64,000 nucleotides of DNA from Steinernema hermaphroditum. Its lineage: Eukaryota; Nematoda; Chromadorea; Rhabditida; Steinernematidae. The notes below the pieces were generated by a model. The model made no database searches. It was not told the origin of the DNA and saw nothing but the letters and a program-made list of their open reading frames with translations. Every line of letters starts with the position of its first letter. The stretch's first letter is position 1. The DNA lies in assembly GCA_030435675.1 (NCBI GenBank), contig CM059622.1, positions 10,974,001-11,038,000 on the forward strand. Direction: 5' to 3'. Shown here in pieces: positions 12,155 through 25,500 of the stretch. A program made the position numbers and the translations under genes.

Positions 12155-15100
12155 ATTGTTTAACCGTCTCCTCTCGCGCGCAGCTGACGGCAACTCGCCG
12201 TCGCGCATTGTTTGACTCGGCGCCCCCTCGCCTCGACGCCCTTCGCAACTCTCGCCCTCTTTTTTGTTGTACTTTTTCTGACTAACCTCCCCGATGTATA
12301 CTATATCTGACGATATTGTGCACAGAGGCACGTGGTGGGGTTTATAGTAATTAACCGATATAGCATAGATTCCCGTGAATGAACTTACAGAGGCAAAAAT
12401 TAATTAATCGAGAAGAGATATAAATTGGCCCAAAATGTAGCGTTTAGTAATGCTGTGAGGTCACATGCCTTTGTGGAAAACAATCAAAGCAGCCGAAGAT
12501 AGCCCTGAAGATTTTGCGAACCTAAAAGTGTATGCTTTCAGTCCGTCTGGACGCAGATAGATGTGCATTTAATCCGATCATAAAAACCGTAGTACCATAA
12601 TACGTAAAAATCTAGTTTGGAACTCTACAGTAATCCTGTTATGCTCACACAGTTGTTACGCATTTGATTCAACGAGATCGTTCATGATGACTTCGCTTTC
12701 GGCTGAGATGGATGGAACCGTACTTCCGTATTGTTTATGGCTACTTAAATGCGCAGGATTAACCGGTTGCTTTGTGATTGAGCTTTTATCATTGCTCCTC
12801 TATCCTAGAAACGTTTCAGATTCAATGAACTGAAAGTTATACGGGATGTTACGCCTAGTATAATCCAGTATAAGCGCTTGGCAAGATAATTCCCGGAAAG
12901 ACTTGCAACAGAGTGAGACCATCCGGCTCGTTTGAAACGCTTGATACATGTGTATAGACTTTCTACACAACAATAAGGGCTTTTTAGACAGAAAAGGAAA
13001 AGAAATTCATTTCCGACAGTATCCAAACGTGAATGGGGACGTTTTCCGTTGTTTCTTATTTTAAGATCGGCCTCACTAGGGATTACTGTACAATTATCAT
13101 ACTGTCGAAAGGATCCGCTGAAAATGAAGAAATTTAGAAAAGAAAATGCACCTTTTGTTGACATTGTTTTGCTGACGATACATTTCATTGTCAAGTGCTA
13201 TTTCTCTTCTGTTTTCCCAACAAACAGTTATTAGGAGAGAACTTGCGTGATTCCGATAAATTACGCGCTACAAAAGGCTTTGTATCATTGCCTTACGAGT
13301 ACCGATTTGTCCACAGATGTTGTCCTCTCGCATTGTCGCCTCACGATGACGACTCCTCACAACACGAAACACTTTTCGCCTAACGCCCTTTTGCAGGTAG
13401 TCACGCGGTACCGGTGTGGTTTCGGCACGTGACTCAACCCTTTTGTTTTCCTATTTTGAGCCACTCTTCGACCTTTTGCACTGCTTACTTCGCGGAATCC
13501 GAAGTGACTAATAGCCTTGGCTACATTAGGTACGGTACCACCGGGGCGGCGCCAGTGTGACGCGAGCACGGCTATGATTAGCCTGTCGGAATGTACAATT
13601 CTCACACTTTTTGTGGAGACCCACCCGGGCGAAAGTAAAAAACGTGCACCAAACAATCACTTGCATGTTGGCCGGTTCGTGACCGACTTTTTCAGTGGGC
13701 AGGTAGGTTGGCGCTCTAGGAACGCTTGCGTCCAAGCCCACTCACTCAGAAACGTTTATGATAGGTGGTCGTGTCGACATGGATATGCAGAGGCTCCACT
13801 CCGTTCTTGTAAGTTCAGGGTGGTGCTGAGCTTTGCTTTGTGGTGTTGTGGCTACGAGATTAGTGCTTCATATAATGAAAATCAAAGGTGATGGTGCGGT
13901 TTACTGTTCACTATATGAATACTGCAACGGCTTAGGATAGCAAAGGGCTCAGTTAGGCATTTTGTACTTAACTTTCTGCTCAACCTACGCCAACATAAAA
14001 CGCAATTTTTCTGACCATAGTGAGCTTTACATGAGCTCAGCCTTTTGACGGAGATTTCAGACATGAATGCGACAGATCTAGTTCGAACAGTTCCCAGCTT
14101 TCTGGGTGTGTAACACTAACAGCTCCGTGACGTATCTCTTCGGCCACAAAATTGGTCATAAATTTCAATTGAATATCGTTTTTTTTAATTGCAGGCAATA
14201 CGTAATGCGTGTGTTTTAAGCTGAAATATGAGCGAGTCTCGCATTTCCTATAGATCATTTCATTGTGACATTGAAGGCAGCATTCGTCACGTTTGATTTA
14301 TTTTCAATACTACTCCATAGATCTCAATTAACCACCACCATTTAACTACCACCTCATTGATGCAGACCTCCTACCTTTTCCTGTCGATGACGAATCTCCA
14401 TCTGTGGTCTGTCGTTCATTCGTCATAAAACTTAACATTATTTCAGAATGTAGTTTCGGTCCCAAAAAGCCGCGAATCGAATTGTGCTCTGTGTCACAAA
14501 TTCATTTATGCAAACCCTTTCGGAAACACAACTTTTTGCGAACTTCAAACCTAATTTCTTCCGCTTCCGTCTCATATCGAACGCGTCCGTCGCGTTTCGC
14601 CTCAAATCGCATTAGCCCTTCGGGTTTGCAGCCCGTTTTTTTGCTCCGAATTTCGAGGTGATCGTTGCACTCACGCCGCGCACTCTGCTTCCAGGCCGGG
14701 AAGCTCCGGAGCGAAGAGCACACACACATCGATTGTCAGCTGTCTCTCCTCTTTTTCCACTTTTCTGCCCTCTTCCACTTCTGCAACTGCCGTCTCGCTG
14801 CCAGCCGCCCGCCCGCCGCCTGCAGCACTTCTTTCGCCCTCACGCGTGCGCGGTGTCGCCTTTTTTTGCACCACAATGTGGGTGGTCGTCGGGAGGAGGA
14901 CGCTTAAGTGGTCGCTGGAGGCGAACATCCGCGCGCCAATGCACTCTTCCCGTGCTCTGCTCCACGAACGGACTCTGGAGTCGTCCTAATCGCTGTGTCC
15001 TTTCTGTTGTCGCCGCCTTTAAAGGTGTCGCCTATTGTCTCACCGCTTTTTAGCGTCTTAGGCCGCGAACAGGTGATGTCTGCGGAAAAGGGCGATTTTA

Positions 15101-18100
15101 ATAATCTGCTTTGGAAGCACTTTAAATGCACTCTCTGCAGCTGCAGCAAAAATAAAATATGTCTCAAAGGAAAAATGCCTCGCCTGTTTATCGTTACAAT
15201 ATACATAGTATCCACTAAATTATCTCGTCATGTGTATCCATTATTTTCTGTTAATAGCAATTTTTCTGGTATCCGAAAATAGCTTAAGAAATAGAAAGGT
15301 TACTTTTAGTTAAGCTCATCAAGAAAGCTTCTGCATCGTCCGCTGCAGTTACAGTAACCCAATCAAAGGGCAGTACATTCTTGCCACAAGACTATAGTTC
15401 TTTTTTAAGTAATGGTGTTTGTGATTTATGCAGACAATTTATGAAAAAATATTAAAATGTATAATATATGTATGCAGACTTTGATAACAACTTAAATTTT
15501 GCTCTTTTTGCGATCACACACGTCAGAGCATGGCACTCAGCCCCGTACGCACTACACTTATCACTGGTCTTAGGACCCGGGTAATCAATGATAGCGGGTC
15601 CGGAAATAACAATTTAGGCCTTCCTACATTGATCACAATTAAAATTTGTTAACGACTTCACAAATCCCATACTAAAAGTACCTCGATTTAAATTAAGGAG
15701 GTTGGTGCATTAGGTGGTGTCATCTCATACAGCTTCTTCTAGGTCCTTCGATCTGATTCAAATTTCACATGTAAATCAATGAAACAATGAAACATAGAGA
15801 TACAGCCATCAGCTGCCTATAGGGACACTACTGCCGTTCTTCAAAAAGCGTTTATCTTTCATCCACACCCATCGAGGCAACCCTCAAACGGGGTTAATTG
15901 AATTAACAAATCCGCAGCGAAAGTCTCTCTTTTTCTCCGTTCCTCCCAGTCCGATCGATCGCCAGGCAAGCGGACACAGTCGGGCGGAGTGACGTAAGGG
16001 TGCGATGGTGGGACAAATGTTGCGATTTGTAACGGCGCTACTTAATGGGGAACGCGTTTGTGCTTTGCTCGTGGAAGAAGACGGAACCCGACTGGACGAT
16101 CAATCAAGAAACGCACTTTTTTGTAAGAATGACCGCCGTTCGCGGAATGTTTTATGGTGCACAGAGTTGCTACTTTGACCCAAAAAAAACGTGGGAAAGA
16201 TAAAATGGATAAGACTAGTAGTACAGTAGGGTTTGTTGCGATTTCTGGATAGTAGTGGTCGCCACAAGGCTGTTCGAAAATAGCAAATGGTTGTCCCTGC
16301 AAAAAAGTGCTTCCATGTACCGTATTTGTTGTACATAATTATCCAAAGCATCGACAGTGCTCACATCCAAAGGAGTGTCTCCATTCGACTCCTTTAGACT
16401 ACCATCTCAAGGCGTCTACAAGGCGTTGATTACCATCTATCTTTGCCTTGTACATGAATGCATCTTTTTGTGCTTCCAATCCAGTACTGCTTCTAGCAAA
16501 GCACCAAATATATCGAGATTCCTGATATTTTATTGCTCTGAAGTTCGAGTTTTAAAATTGAACTGGCAGATTGATGATGTTATATCAATGATTATCTACC
16601 AAAGACCCCACAATGACACAAAGTTCATATTGATAGAGCGATCTATATGGCCCTCTTTTGGCTTATTAAGGGGCGCATAACTGTTTTCGCTCTTGCAACA
16701 TCTTGCAAATCACATATACTTTTTCTATTCAAGCGACATTCACTTTCTCATGCAATCCCCCCATAATTCTCATGTTCGGAGTGAGAGTTGTACAGACCTA
16801 CTGAATGGTTTCCCACTGAGAGTTCCATCATTGAAGGCACAATATCACACCAGTGCAACCTGGCGGATGAATTCATTTTTCTGTTTGTTTACTCTGTTTA
16901 CATTCGCCTTTGACGCGGCTGTGCCACTTGCGGAGGCTCGAGCTTGCTGCTCTCACCGGATTGTTCTCGAATTGCCCTTGTGCCCTCTCGCGTCGGCCTT
17001 TCACCCCTCGACATCTCCCTCCTGACGTAACCTTCTTGGTCTGTTCGTGTTTTCACGCGATGTTTGCTGTTCACAGGGTCTTCTCCGGAGTCCTCAAAGT
17101 AGACTTCTGCAAAAGTGGTCCCAAAGGCCAGAGAAGATCGACGATCTCTGTAGCCGGAGATTATAAGTTCATCGCTAAATCTTTGGTTACGGTATCCACT
17201 GACGTAGACATCTCCTGAGGGAAACGGATGTCGTAGAGACGCACTCTGCGCATTTCTGTCTCCGAAAACAATCAGAAATGATTGGAAAGTGCGCTGAGGG
17301 GTCTTCCGCTCTCCAGGGTAATTACGTAGCTATTCAGAACTCTAATGGGAGGTGCGATCAGAAGAAGCGCGAGAAGACGATTACTTTTGTAGTGACACTA
17401 CTTGAATCGCCAAAGCATGCAGCTTCCTTCAGCTGTAAGTTTTTTCTCCGATTGTCTAGTTCTCCAAAGTTTTTTGGAGTCTGTGTCCACAGACGCGTCC
17501 CTTTCAATGAGCGCTTTTTGTTTCGTACGGTTTCCAGGCGGTTGCCATCTCTCAGGCCGCGCAGACATAAATCATAGCAACAAGCGCGCCATAAATTCGC
17601 ACAAATCGGTTCGTGTCGTCGTCGAAATATTCTGCAGCCCACTTCCGCACATACTTTATGCATGGAAATTTCAGTGATTTGATTTTGGAAGATTTGTGTG
17701 CACGTTTGTACCAAGGATCTGAGTATTATCTTTTGTGGGATGTTTCTTTGAAGTCACTAAGACCAAAACCAAGAGACCATGGGACTAAGAGACCCCCGGA
17801 AAACCTGAATGTCTCCTTGTGTGATCCTGATTCCACGACTGTGGTCAACACTATGGAATTTGAGCATGCTTGCATGTGACAGAATAGTCATCACAGAGAA
17901 CCTTCTTATCTAAAAAAGATTATATGTGAACGTTCCTTCCTAACTATTGAATAATAAGAATCTGAGAAATTCCAGAAGGAGCCCTTTGTCGATGTTATTA
18001 TTTAGAACGTGTGAAACATTTTTCCCTTTTATTGTATTTCTAGGCACTCACATCACTCAAATGTCTTTATGGTTCTTAAAAGAAAAGATTCTAACTTTGG

Positions 18101-20578
18101 GTTAGTTTTTTTTGGGAGAATATGGCGATTGAAGTATGATTGGTGTTCAAAAACAGTATCTTCAAAATCTTCATAGCCAATTCTTCTGACAACTTCATCG
18201 CTCTCGACTCTAGACACTTTCAACTCGTTGGCGTATACTTGCCACTTACAGATAGACGGTTCATCGAGCCTATGAAGAGAATAATGCGAGTTCCAGACGC
18301 GAAATCATAGAAAGTCCGAGAAAACAGTCTCGGCCTGAAATGGAAGCGTGCAATCTTCTGAGAATTTGTGTTTCCTGATCCCATTCGGAGTGTTTCGTCT
18401 ATTTCGGTCGTTTGCACATCCGGTCCATTGAAATGCACTAGGCGTTTACATTGCATTAGACCTCTCTCATTTCAACAACATGATCGTCTGATCCTCATCA
18501 CTTCCTCTGCAATCCTCTAATGAATGACGGCCGGCGCCCTGACTGTTCCCCTAATCAGGGCTAATCACCCAATCCCTCCACATCCGAGGGTTCTGTGGCG
18601 CTCGACGGCACACCGCAACGCCGATCGTTCGAGGAAGAGGAGAGGGTTCTTCTCCGGTTCACGCTCTCCGCACGCCATTCGTCTCCCCGATGCACTATCG
18701 ATTACATTCGCTCTTCGGCGCCACTCCTCTCCGCCACCGCGGCGCTTTTTTCGGCGTCGCCAAAGGAACCCGCCGCCGAGCTATTTATGTTTATTCGCGT
18801 GTTCGTCTCCTTTTTTCGACCTTTTTCTGCGCTTGTTTTGATGCGCCAATGACGAGTCGGAGAAGCGACGACGCGTCTCCGGTGCAGACGCACTACAAAG
18901 CGTACGGTAGGCGCGGCCAACGGCGAATTCGCACTCTGATGGCCCTTCCGGAGATGAAGGATCTGAGGGCGCAGGTGTTCGTCGCGACAACGACCGTGAT
19001 GTCAGCGTCGACAGCCATTGAAACGGAAATGCTAATGTGCGGCCTGCAAATGTGCACGTGCGTTTTTTGCGGCGCTTCTCGGCGACCCCGCCGGGATGTG
19101 TTGCAAACGAGTCGCAGGTCCCTTGGGGGATTAGGCGATGTCCGGCGGAGACGTCGTGTGTGGGAATTTGTGTCTTATAGCCTCGCATGGAGGGGGTTCG
19201 GTGGAGTACGCAATGTGTATCGACATTACGGGAAAATCGGAGTGTCCACAACAAGAGTTCCACCTTTTCTTCGAAATACATTTCGTTTCCTTCCTGATAC
19301 AACAAATAGAAATTGTACTACTTTGTCGAATCGCCTAATTTTGGATTTCCTATTGTGACGTCGATGAGAAAGTCCTATAGTTTTAAGTTACACGGTTGGG
19401 GCCGCACAAGAATGTAAGCAAACTTTGGGATTCAGCACTGTAAGGATCATATTTTGAACCTTTAGAATTCTAGACTATTTGTATTGAAATTTTTAAGAAC
19501 TAGAACTCTAGTAATGCCAAGCGAGCTGAAACACATTTTTGACCCAAACAGAGTCACATTCGTCTACGCAAATTTCGGAATTCTAGCTGGAAAATGAAAT
19601 GTCCGATGCCAATTATTGCCAATTTTCTAATAATCAAAAGGGCTATCAGGGACACAAAAACTTTCTAGATTGGTAAAAACATTAGAGGACAAAAAGTTCC
19701 ATCAGCTGATATTTCACTAATTATTCTTACCGTATCTTCTAAGTGTTCTGCAGCGAAGACACATTTACGTGGTTGTCGATCAGCGATCAGCGACCCTTCC
19801 AATTCAAGAAACATCGCCCTCAGAGACCTTCGGTTTTTGGTCTTGTCCTAGACTTCCCTTCTGTGTCAACGTCATGAGCTCACAGCCTAATCCTTCCTTC
19901 TTACACCTAACAAAGCGCGACATCCTCGAACTTAGAAGATGTACCATTTTTAACCAGCCTTCTACACAAATAGAAAGTCGGACTAATTGACGCAACGTTG
20001 GAATACGTGTTTATCTATGATGGCGTTTTCGAAGAACACATATGCTTCGCATATCTGATTCGTTCTTACTTTAGAGCGACAACATAATGTTTTGATCATT
20101 CGATCTCAGACAACTTAGCGTCATAAGAAAGGGCACAAGTCGGGAAGAGGTCCCAGTGGAACGTCTATTCTGTGCTTTTAATAGAGCGCTTATTAGTGAT
20201 GTACACGAATTCTGTGCTATAAGTACCATTTGGCAGCTGATTTCTGTAATAGCCAATGAGTTCGTCTATGATGGAAGTAAGTTTTATTGCCTTTTCAAAC
20301 ATTTTGCAACGACGGTTACCTTTACTCGTTCTGTAGTGTTTGCGTATATTGAATCTTCTCCACCGGCAAAGGAACATTTCCAAGTACACACATTAAAGTT
20401 GTGTTACGTGAATTATACGTGAATACAACACAGTCAGTTACAGCTTCTTCGCCTAAGGAGATATGTCGTTCTATTTTCAAACATTAATATCTTTTTTTAA
20501 TACATTCCGGGTTATATTTTAGCTCATATATGTTGAATGTAATGTTTAATTAGCACATGGCTCTGGAATCTAGAAGAC

Positions 20579-21413
20579 TATTCGTCTAGACTACGATCTT
20601 GTAGACTACGTCGGTTAAACTGGTGATTCCGATGTTTCCCATAAGGACCTATAATCTACTTGGCATTCAGAACCATACGAACACATTCCACTACTTTTTG
20701 CCTCATTAAGCTAATTTGTAAGAACATATCACACATTTACAGAACCGCTGCATATCTTCGGCGTCTTCCCTGTCAGTGCATACTGTAGAAACGCAAGCAA
20801 ACCCCCACATCTGACCCGCAATCCCCGTTTAATCCCTCCTAATCCCGGCGCCGTACCCTTTTCGTCTTTACTTGAACCTTGATGTTTTGCGTGCACGTGA
20901 CAGATGGCGACGTTCACTACAAATGCATCCCTAACGAGCACATAGGAGCGATTTGTAAAACGGCCCCAGTACAAACAACAATTACGTAGAACGAAGAGGA
21001 ACGCAGTTTGTAAAGTGCCAATCTGTTAAAACACTGTTTGCTTTGTAACATACGCACAGATACGTGAAAACAAAAAAGGTGTCTAGAAGAGTGATGTCAG
21101 CAAGAGTGATGCGTAGGTCAAAATCTGTGACATAAACAGGATTCTTTACCGTTGTTTACTGCTCAATCTACCGTAGTGCAATTTCAAAAGGAGGCCATTT
21201 TGGTTAGACGACAAAATAGAAATGCGCATTCGTAAAATAGAAGTATATAGAAAATGTACTAATCTGCCGCTTTTAAGTACAACGTATCTTCAATGTACAC
21301 AGATATTCAAATATTTGGTTGGTTCAACACTATTCATCTAGACAACGATCTCGAAGATGCTGATTTGCAACAACTAGTCGGTTAAACTTGTGATTCCGAT
21401 GTTTCCCATAAGG
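20579..21413. repeat. Dispersed direct repeat, two copies about 750 bp apart
   Basis: The segment at about 20579-20650 recurs, diverged and with a small insertion, at about 21331-21413. Both copies contain CTATTCxTCTAGAC near the start and end with the shared words GGTTAAACT, GTGATTCCGATG and TTTCCCATAAGG. The conserved 3' part is nearly identical. The copies are in the same orientation with unrelated sequence between them. No terminal inverted repeats or open frame were seen, so the element type is unknown. Confidence 0.7.
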
Positions 21414-22540
21414 GCACTCTGGATTCTTCCCTGTCTTAATGTTTGCTACCCGTCTAAAATCTTGTAACATAGAAAGAAAGAGGGTCCATAGGTTTCATAA
21501 GTGTACTGTTGCTCATTAATGTGCGTCCTTTGCGCCTCTTACGAACGAAAATTTAAGCTCAAGAACAACAAATGGCAAAAATTTATGCTGCAGTCGGAGA
21601 ATTATCCTCTTGCCTTTGCCTTTAGCGCCGGTATTGGGTTGAAAGGTGGTGGACCCGTACTTTCAATACAGGCTTAGTGAGCCAAGCATAAAGATTATAT
21701 TCAAATTGTAGCACAGAACACGGAACCAGTCCCTTTGGTCATATAAATACGCACACCGAAATTAAAGATAATTACATTCCCCTATAGGTCCTCTCCGATG
21801 TTTCACTGTCGCCCACAAAGCGATTATGTACAGTATCACATTTTTTTAAATCTCGAAACGTGAAGAAAACTTTCAAAATATTATTTTCCCAGCCTCTTTG
21901 AACATACCAAGAACGTTTGTGTTATTATATAACTGAATTGCGATACATTAGCACGAGGGAACATGACCGTTACCGTATCCTTCCACCGTATTCCGCTCCC
22001 AGCGCCATTTGTTTTGACACCGCGTTAATTCTCACACGCGGGCGAGGCTCGAAAACACGAAGGCATTGCGCGAAAGGACATCCCCTCAGTGGCCCTTTTT
22101 CCATGGCCCCGTGGCGGCGATTGTGTAGCCTGTAAGGTAAACAAGCCGTTTCCCGGTACTGATGACTACTATTTCCTCTGCTTTCATAAGCGCTTTTGAC
22201 ACAAAAATCATAGCCTCTGTGATGAAAGATTAGGTGAAGGCCTTTCCGAGAACGCAGAGTCCAGCGCCGGCCGAGCGGTTTCCGAGCAAAAGGCTTTGTT
22301 TCCCACAGTATTCCGTAGTTACCCTCTCGGCGTTTCCGTCCAAACATCATAGATTGTCTCCGCTTTTTTTGTTTCAAAGAACCCGGCGACGTCATGGGAG
22401 GATCGAGCTATACTCCCTTTCAAAAATAGCGATGATTCACACGGCGCCTTTATGTAGTTTCTCGTAGCATTTCTCTCTGCACTTGGCCGACGCACGGCGA
22501 CGTCTTCACGTCTCCTCCTGCTTGTCCGTCTGCAGCGCCC

Positions 22541-25500
22541 ATGCTAGTGACCATGAATCTCTTCCACCTCCACTTGCTCTCCGCCAAAAAGGTAACATTT
22601 CCGACACAATTACACTCGTTCCCTCTGCTCCTAACTAGCTGAGCACATTATTCTATTCAAATGGTGAAAGCTACCATATTTCGAAAGACTATTTGTGACT
22701 CACTGCGCCGGATGCATCCAATTAACTACTTGTTTATGTCGCTGTGGAAGGTCTATTTGTGGAAAGAAGTATATGCGTGACTTTTAAAGAGCGCTTGCGT
22801 AGCGTCGCCAATTAGCGATGGAACTTTGGTCTCTCAATGGAAGATGGAAATGCGGTGCAGTATCAAAATAGGCTTCGCTAGTTACCACACTGCGTTGCAA
22901 TCCGACCCGAAATTTTGGGTAGAGTTACAGCTTCTGCTCATTAGCTGCAGTTATTTTGACAAGTTTACAAATAACGCATCCAGCCTGCGCCGGCGCCTTT
23001 TCGACTCTCTTCCAATTTTGCAGAGCAGACATTACAACGGTGGCGTTTTTTTTGGAGAAATTGCACTTCGACAAAGGAGTGAACGGATCCGTTTGGACCG
23101 TTTGGTACTGCAAAAACAGAAATGGCGAAGAACTGTAGATTGTTGCATATGGAAAGTTATGCCATAAAAACATTACTCTAATTAAGAAGTAAGAAGAGCA
23201 CAGAGACAAATTTTTCGGAGATGTTTCCAGCCAATTTTTTCCGAAGGACATCAGAAACTCCTTCTTCCGCGATACTGGTTGCAAGTTGAAAGTGCCATAA
23301 AGACGGTGCTCTAATTTGTTTAAGACGTTATTCCAATAGCACAGAGAGAAGTATTTCGGAGATGTTTCCAGCCAATCTTTTCCGAAGGACATCGGATCAC
23401 GAAACTTTTTCAAAATTTCGTAGTCCTTTTTTCTGGCCTTTGTCGATCTTTTCCGATCAAAAACTTTTCCGTGTCTTTTTCCCTGCACATGCAGATCGAG
23501 GCATTCAAGAATGCTATCGGGTCACGCATCTGCACCCCAGTCAACCCCATGTATCTAATTCTGGACAGTATACAGTGTGGCTCTGCGATCAATTACGAGA
23601 ACATGTGTGTCGAACATAAGCCGTTAAGATGGACACAGACTTATAATGATTCACATCCTAGGATTTAATGTCAGCAAATGCGACACTTGCTCTGCTCACT
23701 AGATCCGTCTTAGGTCTACGCTGAGAAGCCGATTAATCCTACAATGAGCAGCTCAGAATTTTGTAATCTTTTCGGATGCCGATCCGTTAATTCTCTAAGG
23801 AAGTGGAAAGCAGGAACAGAATACACGTGCACAAACCGTTTTCAGTGCGTGGGAATATTTTCATGTGTCCGAAAAGGAAAATCCGCTGAGTTCAGAGGTT
23901 CAATCTGGAAGTTGGCTGTATAATAATAATCAGATTTATGCCTAGAAACAAAAATAGATGTTAATTAATGTCAAAAATCAGCTTTTTTGTGCTAATTCTA
24001 TGTCAGCACAGAAGCGAGGGCAATGACATTTCCCACTGTTGTTTATAAAATGGCAATCCGATATCCAATGGATGACAATCAGTTCTTACACTTCGAATCT
24101 CTACGTAGTTGTTTGTTGCCAAATGTTTGCGATCCACGAAGAAACGTGTCGCAAGAAACTCTTTTGTTTTCTCCCGAATGCATAGTGCATGGGAGCAGCT
24201 GTTCAATTTCACGTAGGAAATCGTTCTCACATTGCGTAATCGAGAAAATCAACGAAATTGCCATGAGAAGATTAGTCATGGAGAAAATTGGGAAGAAATT
24301 GACACTGACATCTCTTCTACAGGAAGCAAGGACCAATAGCGGTAATGATAAAATAAGAAAAAGGACTCTTTACGCGCCAAAGTTAGCTCCTCTATAATCT
24401 CCTTTCCACCTAAACACCACCGAACTTACACAGAACCATCGCCTGAGGTCCGAGTCTCTATCCGAACAGGGCTAGCGGTCATCGAGCAGAACCATCTCCT
24501 CCGCTCCCCGATACACCTCTCCCCAACACTTCCGTAAACACTTCTTCTTCCGAATTTCTCCGCAAAAACCAGCTGCGTCTTTACGACGCGCACAGCTGCT
24601 ACCGTAGCCCATTGTGCAAGGACTTGTGTACTTCTCCCTTTTACGGATTCCGGCGGTCTTCCACCACCCGACGCAGACGACCCGGGGCGCTATCGCCGGC
24701 GGCCACTTAGCGTCATCCCCTCCCGCAGCAAACAACGCAACGCAAAAGTTGCACTTTTTCACAACACAAAACGGCACCGTTGCAACGGGAGGAGACGATA
24801 AGCGCGTGCTCGAAGCGTCCTCGTCGCTTTTCTTCGCGGTGGGCGCCACTCGCCCCCATTCGCCCTTCCAGCCAACCTCCTAAAGTGGCGCCCTTATCAC
24901 CCACTCCACCACCGCTCCCCTAAAAGCTCCCCTAGGCGTGCAATATTCCGGTGTTCGCCTCCACCACTATGAACTCTCATCTTTTAGGAGCTGGACATGA
25001 TCGCAAACTTGGTCGCCAACGACGCGTTACAGTATGCCAACGCGAACGGCGCCGCCAAGCAGAGCGCCTTCGTGCAGCATCACCACCACCAACATCACGG
25101 AGGTGCGCAGTCGTCTTCCGGCCTGGGCCAGCAGCATCACCTCTCCCTCGAGCACTCCCACATGCTTGCTGCCACCAGCAACGGAGTCCAGCATCTTCCA
25201 AACAGTGGGTAAGTCTTCTTTGGATTCTCTAAAGACGACGATTACTGTAATTTGTTGTCCTTCCCTTTCGCCAGTCCATTTCAGCTTTTTCCAAAAACGA
25301 AAAATGTTGAGAATGTGTTCATCATACAGATTCGGTAAAAGACGCTTCAAAAAACTGTATGGGACTGGATGAACTTGAGATAACGGTCGTTAAGGACGGT
25401 CATCTTTATTTCTGTGTTTTAAGGGATTTTAACTTTAAAACTTAACTTAAGCCCCAATCTTTTGCGATGCAACTTTAAACTTGCAAGCTTCAAGAGAAAG

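Larger units (their letters stand above)
6111..22540. other. Gene desert, probably first intron / regulatory region of the zinc-finger gene
   Basis: More than 16 kb without a supportable gene. Open frames are short and most are matched by equally long frames on the other strand. GC-rich islands stand out from an AT-rich background at about 11.9-12.25 kb, 14.55-15.05 kb, 18.5-19.15 kb and 22.0-22.1 kb. Also present are inverted repeats (6918-7005, 7588-7654, 9887-9937, 11933-11948, 12111-12154), a direct repeat (20579 and 21331) and small groups of TAATC/TAATCC words (about 18552-18575 and 20818-20845). Two minus-strand frames of 143 and 154 codons (10464-10895, 11028-11492) are the only ones whose product looks remotely protein-like; I give them low weight. 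Confidence 0.5.

Noticed and set aside
18690..19358. 222-codon plus-strand open frame, the longest in the first 22 kb
   Set aside because: It lies in a GC-rich island where both strands stay open (a 174-codon frame runs antisense). It is Arg-rich and low in normal amino-acid balance, with no splice sites, start context or family.
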